From Anthopleura xanthogrammica (lineage: Eukaryota > Cnidaria > Anthozoa > Actiniaria > Actiniidae), in the NCBI GenBank assembly GCA_964019055.1, contig OZ025214.1, positions 12,605,163 to 12,669,162 on the forward strand: a stretch of DNA of 64,000 bases, in the 5' to 3' direction. The notes under the pieces are model-generated. The model was not told the DNA's origin. It did not search any database and was given only the letters and a program-made list of their open reading frames with translations. The position numbers and the translations under genes were made by a program. This document shows, piece after piece, positions 21,685 to 33,600 of this stretch (positions are counted from its first letter, which is position 1; each line of letters opens with the position of its first letter).

Positions 21685-24600
21685 ATGAGTAAAATTTCTT
21701 CCAACGCTGATGAAAATCAAGGCCCGAAGGATATCAAAAAAGGTATAAAATTCTATACTTAGCTTTCGTACGCAAATGTTTTTCAGAAATATTTTTTTCT
21801 TGAGCTCCAAGGAGTGTTGAGATTTTCATGGATGGTGGCAGCTAGTCAACACGAGGCCATTAATATTGGAGATAAACTTATAAGATGACTTGACTGCTTC
21901 TATCAACCTTACTTACTGGACATTTATTTATTCCATAAATTCTAACTGGAATTTCAGTGGGCGAATAGATACGATTTGCAATTCCATTTTTTTTTTACAA
22001 ACCAACTGTCAGTCGTCTACTTGCTTTTTTATTGGTCAGTTTGTGACAAGTTTGGCTTCCAAGGATGTGTTTATTGCGTTGTTTGTTATCGTGAAATCGA
22101 TAGTAATATCTATCCTCGCATAATAAGCCGTATTCACTCGAGTATTTGTTATACCGTGAAGTGTCAAGCCTTGTCTTCCATTGTGAAAGTCAACAACTGA
22201 GTTGAGGGAATTACTGGCTGTGTCACATCTGTCATTTACTGCTAAAATATCATCAAAGACTTATTTTCAGTTAGCTAACAAATATATTTAATGCTCCCCC
22301 TTAGCAATCCCAACTGCCTTTGCAAAAATAAACTTTTCCCAGCCCTAGCTCGCATTTTCACAATCCTTGATTCTGACCATAAGGAACGCAGGCTCTTGGA
22401 GAGGAGATTGTTCTCGGCACTAATGAGCATGCGCATTAGTTTAATCGTGGATTTTTATTTCATTTCTAGAGCGCTCCAAATCTGCAGACTCAAATTCCGG
22501 TCGGATCAAAGTCTTTGTTCGCATTCGTCCTCTTGGTCGTAATGACGTCACAGATCAGTTTGGAAAAGGGACAGTTCACGTGACAAATGGAGAGATGACA
22601 CAGGTGAATATGTCTCACGTGATCATGGAAATAAGGTCGCTTGAACCGTAGAATTACAGTTAGGTGCTAAACATGATCCTCATGAACTACTTTGTGGAAA
22701 GGGAAGGAAAAAAAGGAAGGAACGAAGGAAGGGCGAAAAAAATCCCTTCACAGTTCCCTGCGCCATCTTGAAAGGTAGCCGAGTCTTTGTGAGAAGCGAA
22801 GCGAGACATGATATGACCTCACATTTCTTTATCATCATCATTGCAAAGTGACCTCATGTCTCTTCGATACAAAGGCTCGGCTACCTTTCAATATGGCGCA
22901 GGGAATTGTGAAGGGGACTATTGGGCTAATAAGCATCGGGAATCGAGGCGCCTTCACCTTTAATTTGTTTTTAGGTTAAAGTCACCGAAGGCAAAACCGA
23001 AAAATCGTTCGAGTTTGACCAGGTCATACCACAGGAGACTGCAAATGACGAGGTAGGAAAATCCTAAGAAACACATCTTATAACTTCGTAAAAAATATCC
23101 ACTAAAGGTGCATCTGGAGAAGCACGGGCAAGTGGAAATTATAAAATTATAACTAATGGAATGGTATCCGCAGGTTTATAAGATCATTGGGAAGCCACTA
23201 GTAGAAGCTTGTTTGACTGGGTTGAATGCCATACTGATGGCTTATGGACAAACTGGCGCAGGTGAGCACGAGAAGATTGAAAATTGGAGTGTTTTATCGC
23301 CGAACCCTGAAAAACCTCTGGGCTGATCTAAGTCAGGACATGGCTAACTCACAGATCAAACCCTGAAACAATCTCTAGGCTGATCTAAGTCAGGGCACAA
23401 CTTATTCACAGAACGAATTAGAATTTAGCGTGTTAGGTTTTGCGGTGGGGAGAAAATTTAAGGACCTGGAGAAAAACCCTCAAATAAAGGGAGGTACCTT
23501 ACAAGCTCTACTCACATGTGATGCTGAGTTCAGGAACCGAACCCGAGACCCAAGAGTTGAGAGGCGAGTGCGTTATTGTACACCACCTTTTATTCTAATA
23601 ATATCTATGTTTGTGTCTTTTAGGAAAGACATATACGCTGATGGCATCAGATGGAATCACGCCCAACATTGTCAATACTATCTTCTCCATCGTTGAAAGA
23701 GACCAACTTCATTCATACACTGTTAGTGAACTATTTCTTATAAGTATCAAGATTATATCAAGGGATCCGGAAAAGGGTGTCATCAAATTTTCAGCCATAA
23801 CCTCCCTCCTTCAATCTGTGTGTTTATTTATCCGTCATTCCATTCATGCAATCCCTCTATTCGATCCATTCCGTTCAATGCATCCATCCATCCATCCATC
23901 CATCCATCCATCCATCCATCCATCCATCCATCCATCCATCCATCCATCCATCCATCCATCCATCCATCCATCCATCCATCCATCCATCCATCCATCCATC
24001 CATCCATCCATCCATCCATCCATCCATCCATCCATCCATCCATCCATCCATCCATCCATCCATCCATCCATCCATCCATCCATCCATCCATCCATCCATC
24101 CATCCATCCATCCATCCATCCATCATTCCGTCCATCCATCCGTTTATCCGTCCGTCCGTCCATCCGTCCATCCAACCGTTTATCCGTCCATCCGTTCGTC
24201 CGTCTAGCAATTTATCCGTCCATCCTTTATTGATTGTCTTAAAACGGCTTTTTCGTCTTCCCTAGGTGACGTGTTCGTACTTACAGATATACCAAGAACG
24301 AATCTACGATCTCTTATGTGCGGGAAGAATGCGTGAAGTATTCCTCCGAGAACATCCCAAGAAAGGTGTATTCGTAGAACGGTTATCAGAATTACTCGTC
24401 AAGAGTCCCCAAGATGTATCAACGTTCTTCAGCACGGGAAGGAAAAGACTCGCTTTTGCGGAGACGAAGATGAACAGGCACTCCAGCAGGTATAAAGGAA
24501 AATATGATAGTGTTATTCAGAGGAAATAGGATCAGTGTCACTGTCGCGCGCAACGAGATAATAGTACAGCAGTTTTGGTGGCACAGACAGTCTTGAAACG

Positions 24601-27600
24601 TCTGACAAAATTAATTAATTTAGTGCTGTAAATCTTAATTCTTTCTAAATCTATCTTCACTAAACCGCGCTACATAGTTCTTGTGTACATCTCTTTAATT
24701 CAGACTTATATTTACACATAATTAATCTCAAATTAAGTGTTTCTGTGTAGATTGTTATCATATCATATAAGAAATATTTGATATTGGCAATAACCATTAT
24801 CAGGGTACAATGTTTGAGCGACGTTCAAAGGTTGTACACGTTTATAAATATACAGCGCGCGCAAGACAAGAACCCCCGGGGGGATGCTCCTCGTACCTTA
24901 ATTTTTGCTATGTGGTAAATAAATAAATAAAAAAAAATGAATATTTTGCTACCTTTTAGGGTGTTCAAACGAAAACCTACCAAGATTCTGTAAAATTAGT
25001 GTCATTCGGTACCATTTAGGGGTGAAACTTGCTATTGTTATGGCTACGAGGAAGAATTTTGGTATCTTTTAGGGGTCATTTTCAAAATTCCCGATGAGCA
25101 ACCCTGCCCCTGTATATATGGGATTCCCCTCCCCCCCCTCCCCCCCGGACAAGAACGCGCTGACAAGAGGTATACGAGGAAAGAAAAAAATGAGCGTAAA
25201 ATATTCTAAAAACGTCAGTATAGCAAATATAGTGGTATTTACCGATTCTGAAAAGTCTCGTTTCTCTTGTGTTGTCACAGATCGCATGCTGTCTGTCAGT
25301 TGAAGATTGAGAGAATAAACATGCCCACGCGATATGGAGGTGAGATATTTAAAGAATTACACTAAGAAACAGTGGCGGATTTAGTCACAGGATGTGGTCA
25401 CAGGCTGACCATGAACCCGCTTTCTAGCTTGGAATATACCTTTTTAGCCTCGTTGTTTGTTGTGCCAATTTCAGACCATGTGATGCCACTCTTTGGAGTT
25501 GATTCTTTCATGCGTAAATATTTTAATAAAAGAACATTTCTCAAGAGAATGTCATGTGGTCTGGAATGGGCAATTAGAGCACGAAGGTAAAAAGGTCTAT
25601 TAATTGGTCAGTATAGCAAAAGGTGCATCTAAATTTTGTGACCCCCCCCCCCCTAGATCCTCCTCAGAGCAATTTGTACTTTCCACTCTCGACTGGGGTC
25701 TAGGGTTCGATTCCTGGACTCTGCATCACACGCGAGAAGAGATTATTAGGTCTTTCCCTTAGTTTCAGGGTTTTTCTCAGGGTTAAATCTGTGAAATAGC
25801 CGTACCCTGGCTTTGATCAGCCCAGAAGTTGATTCAGGATATCGTTGAAATTTGATGTCCTAATGACTTGTACTAGCTGATCTACACGATCTTATATATT
25901 TATACATATATATATACATATATATACCCCTTGGATAAAAGCAGCTTTGATCACATGCATGCAAAGTGCATTCTAAGACTCCTTGTTAACCAACCAATTG
26001 TTCGGGCTATTGTATCACTTTGAGGCTTGAGGTGTATCTGCATATGATCAGTGCAATTATGCAAAGTGCATTCTAAGCCTCCTTTATAATCAATCAATTG
26101 TTCGGGCTATTGTATCAGTTTGAGGCCTGCATATGATTACTGCAGTTATGCAAAGTACCCCTTAACACTTAACCATCACATCTGTACAAAAATGATATAT
26201 ACATTATATTCAGTAAATAATCAAGCAATGGATTATTTCCCCCTGATTATTCGATTTTTTAGACGTATGTCTATGATAGCCTTTCTGAGTTTGAGAAAAA
26301 AACTGGGTTGAGTTAGCATTGCTGATGCAGTGCATTGTGGGATTGCTTTAGGGGACGAAATAGACGCCATCTCGGAAATATGTCGCCTAAAACAATCCCA
26401 CAATGCACTGCACTGCCAACTCGACCAAGTTATTTATAGAATAGATTTTGTATAATTGTGAAATGATGGTACTGTCACAGAACGGAATTAGCCTTTCCGA
26501 AATTGTAGAAATGGGGCTGTTTTTAAGGACGCTTCATCGGTCAGTTGGCATCGTATGCATAAAGAAAAAAAAGAAATTTGAAAATTAACACGATAATTAT
26601 GATTTCCTATCACTTTTCATTATCAGCAAGCAAAAAAAGACGACATATAAGTATGAAAGCGGCTCCAAAACAGTCCCATGATGCAACACGTTCTGCAATT
26701 CCGCGAAGACTAGACCTTTTTCAAAAATGGCGGCCGCAAATTCAGTTCTTAATTTCAACTTATTTGAAATTTCGGCCGCCATTTTGGAAAAAGGTTTATT
26801 GACGCCATTCTTCTCACCAATCACAGCACGAAAGGTTTCCTGCTCAACCAATGAAAATGCTCCGTCACGGTCACCGGACGTTCTAACTGGCGTGGTTTTT
26901 TCACCGTGACACGAATCTGCTCAAAGAACCTAATAAGTTTAAAATAACAACGAGCGAGTAGAAAAAATAATCCATTGTTTGAATCCTAAATCTTCATCTC
27001 ACTTGCTCACTCATCCATGTAACCACTCCTTCCACTAGTATTTGATGCGCATGCGTCATCTATGACGTCAGACTCCTCGATTGGTGACCTCACATTCTCA
27101 GGTCTGTCATCGTCCAGCTTCGAAGGTGGTAGTGAAGGGAGCATGTGCGGTTCACTGGGTATGCCGTCGTTTTTTGATTATGAGGTAAGTGTTCACGTAA
27201 TGAATTAATAGAGTAGTTGAGTTTCCTTTCCTGGGATACCTGTGGTGTATTGTATTTTATACTTGCGTTGGGATACCGGTGTTACAACCATTCTTTGCAG
27301 TTAGGATAGCTGTGGTACTTTATTTAATTCTTTAGTTGTGACATCTTTATCAAAACGCTATGACCATTTCTAGTACTTGGGTTTCCTGTGGTAGTACATC
27401 GTTCCTTGAACATACTGAGATACTAGCCAAGTTTAACTAGCTTACTAAGTTATGGAATACTAGCCAAGGTTGACTAGCTTAATTCCATAAAGAATTTACT
27501 ACACACACAAAAGCGACTGATAAATCTACTCCTTAACTAAAGTCCTCTGGATAAATCACTACCTTGTTAGGAGCGCTAGCTTGTTTGTCTACAGGGCCTG

Positions 27601-30600
27601 GAAGTGTCATCTAAGCCAGATAGGTCAAAGGGGTAGAGACCAGGCTAAGCATGATCCATTAACCCTCCAAATTGGGGGTTTGGCGCAGGGCTAACCGCCA
27701 TGTAAAAACTAGAAACACTAATGTCTGAGAGTGTGATAGTCTTGTGAACCTCCTCGTGCGTAAAGTTTAAGTTCAGTTAAGTAAGTTAACCGTTGCCAAG
27801 CAACGAATTTAAAACTCGTCCATGACATTTTTTTGAGATGGATTCTCAAGGTAACTCTTCCATTATCGTTAATCCTTTTTAAGAGTGAAGATGCGTTCAG
27901 TTAATTATCTTGTTTCCATATTTTTGAATCACCTTTTTAGCAGCATTACGCATCGCTTCGATCCTCCAACAGTATATGATGGGATTCATGACACTATTTA
28001 ACATCATAAGTGTAATGCTCGAAGACAGCGTCAAAGTAGTCCATTCCTTGCTTTTTGTGGACGGGAAAATAAATATCACAAATAACATTCCTAGATATGG
28101 CAAATAGCAAATAACAAACCCACACATGATATAGTGCATGGTGTTGACAGATTTCTTGTACCTGGGCATGTCTATGGATTGTACTGATTGCTGTTGGGCT
28201 TGAATCTGAGCCCTGTGCCTGTGAATGATTCGAGATATCTTGAACAGGAAAAAAATATTAGCGAATACAATGCCACACAGTATAGAGAGAACAACTGTGC
28301 GATATTCTACTATTCGAAGCTTGGCAGTTAAGCCACACAACAAGATACTAGTTATCCAGATGGATGCAGCAGTGATGCCATATCGTTTGGTTGTGATGAT
28401 TTCTTGGTAGCGAAGGTGAAGATGAACAGCCAGGAATCGATCTGCAGTAATGGCAGAAACAGAGAAGAATGAAATAATAAAAAGTAGAATAGATACACCG
28501 GTATATGTATATCCTATTGCTTGATAATCTAGGTCACTATCAATTAAGGTAGCTGTTTGATAAACGCAGACCAGAGACGCTGATAAAATACCAACTCCGA
28601 AGTCAGAAATAGCAAGATTGAGAACGAGAACATTCGAAGGAGTTTCTCGAACAGCCGGAGTCTTCGCAAAAGTTAAAATAATAAACAAGTTAAGAAAAGT
28701 CGTCAGAAATACAACCAAAATGTTGATAACGATAATTGAAGCTGTAAAATAACTGTTATGGTTGTCAAACAAGTCGAGCTCATCTTCAGTCTTCAGTGGC
28801 GGGAGACTAGAGGCCATCGGCAACATCTGCTCTGAAGAAGTGTTATTCATGTCTTGAAAACAAAACCTTGGCAGAAAATGTTTCCTGAAGAAAAAATATT
28901 GCTTGGTTCTTAAATCCAAGCTTGAATTTTTGTTTTGAAGAAGATGGAAGTGTTGTTTGTTGATACTGCGAGCAAAAAAATTTGCAAAAATGGAACATGT
29001 TAGAAAAAATAAATTAAGATACGACGAAGAAACGGCTAGCGAAGATGAGATTGCTAGTAGCATTATTGAAGACGACAGTCATCTAGATACGAGTAAATCA
29101 GAGTCGAATGACACTGAAGATGATAATGATGATGATGAAAGTCAGCCAACAGGCGATTGCTGGTCGGCGTTGATAAACGAAGCCATTAATCGTCATGAAA
29201 TGGAACTAGAAGCGATAATGAACGGATACATGGAAAAAGTCGAACCTTAAGCATCTGCTGAAGTGCATGTGTAGAATAAAATGGTACCAGTATTTGGAAC
29301 TGAACTGAGAAACGTGTTGTTGGAAAAATTAGAATCGATTCGCGCATTATAAAGAAATCCTTACTATCGTAAAATAATGAGAACCCGACAAGATTTACTG
29401 GACACTAGGGATTATGACTGAATGGAAGCAACCCAGGTTGCTATTGATCACCGTAACTTTCTCTTGAACAAATTATTCACTTTTCAAGATATACAAACAG
29501 AATGAAACGAAGCAGAAGACATGGAATAAGAATCTTTTACTGAGACAAACTGTAGTAGAGTCAGTAGATTTATTTTGACAACCCAGCACAAGTGTAGGAG
29601 ATAATGCATGTCAACACAGTGCCCAGTTGGAGCTATAATACTTAGCACGTACGAGAATATCCTCGATATTTTAAAACACTATACGTCCAACCATTTGTAA
29701 CAAAGTTCTTGATAAATAATCTTCTCCCCGCACCTCATAATCTATACCATAATGATCCTGAAGGGTTTGAATTCATCCAGAGATGCTCCGCCCGGACGCT
29801 CGACCCCTTACCCTTTTCTATACAAATGTCAGCAAAAAAGTACCCCTTTTATATACCTTTGAAGAAAATCTACCCCTTTTTATACCAAAACTCACAAATT
29901 TCCACCCCTTTGCTATACGTGCGGCCTGAAAAAAGTACCCCTTTCGGGCGGAGCATCCCCGTATAGTCCATTATAGGGAGTACCGCCCCCCCGGGGGCTT
30001 CTGATGAACACCGGTATTCTTAGACTGATTCGCAAAATGTGTCTGGCCGACACTGACTCTTACTCCATATCTACTGTTTTAATTGCCGACTTCAGTGATG
30101 TCCATTCATCCAATGTCAAAGACATGAATCACCAATTCCTTAATGTTTGAGCTACTATATGTGCTAAATTCAGAATTATACGATTGTTTTTAATGCGATA
30201 TACGAGCGAGTTTAAAAAAAAGTCAAGAAATCCACTCACAATGAAGTTGGAGCCCTAAACACTCGCCAATGACATTTTCTTTGGATGGATTCTCAAGATG
30301 ACTCTTCCATAATCGTAAATCCTTCTTAAAAGTAAAGATGTGTTCAGTTAATTATGTTGTTTCCATATTTTTCGAATCACCTTTTTAGCAGCATTACGCA
30401 TCGCTTCGATCCTCCAACAGTATATGATGGGATTCATGACACTATTTAACATCATAAGTGCAATACTCAAAGACAGCGCAAAAGTAGTCCATTCCTCGCT
30501 TTTTGTGGACGGGAAAATATATATCACTAATAACATTCCTAGAAATGGCAAATAGCAAATAACAAACCCACACATGATATAGTGCATGGTGTTGACAGAT

Positions 30601-33600
30601 TTCTTGTACCTGGGCATGTCTATGGATTGTACTGATTGCTGTTGGGCTTGAATCTGAGCCGTGTGCCTGTGAATGACTCGAGAGATCTTGAACAGGAAAA
30701 AAATATTAGCGAATACAATGCCACAGATTATAGAGAGAAAAACTGTGCGATATTCTACTGTACGAAGCTTGGCAGTTAAGCCACACAACAAGATACTAGT
30801 TATCCAGATGGATGCAGCAGTGATGCCATATCGTTTGGTTGTGATGATTTCTTGGTAGCGAAGGTGAAGATGAACAGCCAGGAATCGATCTGCAGTAATG
30901 GCAGAAACAGAGAACAATGAAACAATAAAAAGTAGAATAGATACACCGGTAGATGTATATCCTATTGCCTGATGATCTAGGTCACTATCAATAAAGATAG
31001 CTGTTTGATAAACGCAGGCCAGAGGCGCTGATAAAATACCAACTCCGAAGTCAGAAAGAGCAAGATTGAGGACAAGAACATTCGAAGGAGTTTCTCGAAC
31101 AGCCGGAGTCTTCGCAAAAGTCAAAATAATAAACAAGTTAAGAAAAGTCGCCAGAAAAACAATCAAAATGTTGATAACGATAATTGAAGCTGTAAAATAA
31201 CTGTTATGGTTGTCAAACAAGTCGAGCTCATCTTCAGTCTTCAGTGGCGGGAGACTAGAGGCCATCGGCAACATCTGCTCTGAAGAAGTGTTATTCATTT
31301 CTTGAAAACAAAACCTTGACAGAAAATGTTTCCCGAAGAAAAAATATTGCTTGGTTCTTAAATCCAAGGTTGAATTTTTGTTTTGAAGAAGATGGAAGTG
31401 TTGCTTGTTGATACTGCGAGCAAAAAAAGAAAAATATATATGAAATGTGCCTTCTAGTTTCAAGAGATATGTGAATAAAATGTTAAGGGAGCTGTCCTCA
31501 GTCTGTTCTCATAGAGCAAACCCGTAGAAACCTCTGTTTATATCACTGAAGCTCAAATTATCATGGAAGTAATAATAATAATAATAGGCTTATGGCATCC
31601 CACAAATTCTCGGAGCTTTACAAAGGTAACTAGTGTAAACAAATCTAAATCTAATATATAACACACAGCATGAAAAATATGAAATAAAGTAATTATGGTT
31701 AGACCTGTCAATTAATATATCAATAATATAAGCCACTATGCTAGACTCTAGAGAGAAGGATAGAAACTAATGAATAAATAATAGGTTTTGAGTCTTGATT
31801 TGAAAGACTTTTGAAAACAAGTGTCATGAAGTTTTCCTTCACAAGTTAGCATTTTTGGATAAAAGCAATAATTAAAAGTAAAAATAATCTTTTCATTCAT
31901 CCATCAGTTGTTACTTTTTCCTTCCTTCATTCGTTCCTTCTTTTCATTCATCCATCAGTTGTTATGACCCCCCAGATGGCACCTGCATTGCTTCTGATTT
32001 GCGCGCACACCGAAGAGTCTAAATGCGCAAACTTGAGAGTAGCTTAGGAGTCTCAGGAGCAGCACATGAGTCTATGAGCAGTGTATGAGCAATTCAGGAG
32101 GAGCTGGGAGTAATTAGGAGTAGCACATGAGTCTATGAGCAGTGTATGAGCAATTCAGGCGGAGCTGGGAGTCATTAGAAGCAGCACATGAGTCTATGAG
32201 CAGTGTATGAGCAATTCAGGAGGAGCTGGGAGTCATTAGAAGCAGCACATGAGTCTATGAGCAGTGTATGAGCAATTCAGGAGGAGCTGGGAGTCTTTAG
32301 GAGCAGCACGTGAGTCTATGAGCAGTGTATGAGCAATTCAGGAGGAGCTGGGAGTCATTAGGAGTAGCACATGAGTCTATGAGCAGTGTATGAGCAATTC
32401 AGGAGGAGCTGGTAGTCTTTAGGAGCAGCACATGAGTCTATGAGCAGTGATGAGCAATTCAGGAGGAGCTGGGAGTCTTTAGAAGCAGCACATGAGTCTA
32501 TGAGCAGTGTATGAGCAATTCAGGAGGAGCTGGGAGTCTTTAGGAGTAGCACATGAGTCTATGAGCAGTGTATGAGCAATTCAGGAGGAGCTGGGAGTCT
32601 TTAGGAGTAGCACATGAGTCTATGAGCAGTGTATGAGCAATTCAGGAGGAGCTGGGAGTCTTTAGGAGTAGCACATGAGTCTATGAGCAGTGTATGAGCA
32701 ATTCAGGAGGAGCTGGGAGTCATTAGGAGTAGCACATGAGTCTATGAGCAGTGTATGAGCAATTCAGGAGGAGCTGGGAGTCTTTAGGAGAAGCACATGA
32801 GTCTATGAGCAGTGTATGAGCAATTCAGGAGGAGCTGGGAGTCTTTAGGAGCAGCACATGAGTCTATGAGCAGTGTATGAGCAATTCAGGAGGAGCTGGG
32901 AGTCTTTAAGAGTAGCGCATGAGTCTATGAGCAGTGTATGAGCAATTCAGGAGGAGCTCGGAGTCTTTAGGAGCAGCACATGAGTCTATGAGCAGTGTAT
33001 GAGCAATTCAGGAGGAGCTGGGAGTCTTTAGGAGTAGCGCATGAGTCTATGAGCAGTGTATGAGCAATTCAGGAGGAGCTGGGAGTCTTTAGGAGTAGCA
33101 CATGAGTCTATGAGCAGTGTATGAGCAATTCAGGCGGAGCTGGGAGTCATTAGAAGCAGCACATGAGTCTATGAGCAGTGTATGAGCAATTCAGGAGGAG
33201 CTGGGAGTCTTTAGGAGAAGCACATGAGTCTATGAGCAGTGTATGAGCAATTCAGGAGGAGCTGGGAGTCTTTAGGAGCAGCACATGAGTCTATGAGCAG
33301 TGTATGAGCAATTCAGGAGGAGCTGGGAGTCTTTAAGAGTAGCGCATGAGTCTATGAGCAGTGTATGAGCAATTCAGGAGGAGCTGGGAGTCTTTAGGAG
33401 TAGCACATGAGTCTATGAGCAGTGTATGAGCAATTCAGGAGGAGCTGGGAGTCATTAGGAGTAGCACATGAGTCTATGAGCAGTGTATGAGCAATTCAGG
33501 AGGAGCTGGGAGTCTTTAGGAGAAGCACATGAGTCTATGAGCAGTGTATGAGCAATTCAGGAGGAGCTGGGAGTCATTAGGAGTAGCACATGAGTCTATG

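Noticed and set aside
22291..22542. 83-codon plus-strand frame overlapping kinesin exon 2
   Set aside because: Its frame is not the one that codes the motor; the exon with acceptor at 22468-22469 and the [11 protein letters not shown] frame explains the region.
23611..24265. Long open frames of HPSI and MDGW repeats
   Set aside because: They are translations of the (CATC)n tract on both strands inside a kinesin intron, with no codon bias and no conserved domain.
25695..25740. tRNA gene
   Set aside because: A perfect B box and T-arm are present, but no acceptor, D or anticodon arm fits upstream; a SINE remnant is more likely.
28225..28410. 61-codon plus-strand frame inside GPCR units (also in units 2, 4, 6, 7)
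   Set aside because: It recurs because it is antisense to the conserved TM4-TM5 coding region; it varies with receptor codons and has no features of its own.
27897..28850. Opsin identity for the GPCR family
   Set aside because: TM7 lacks a lysine at the retinal position; the segment before NPIIY reads LMMLNSVM.
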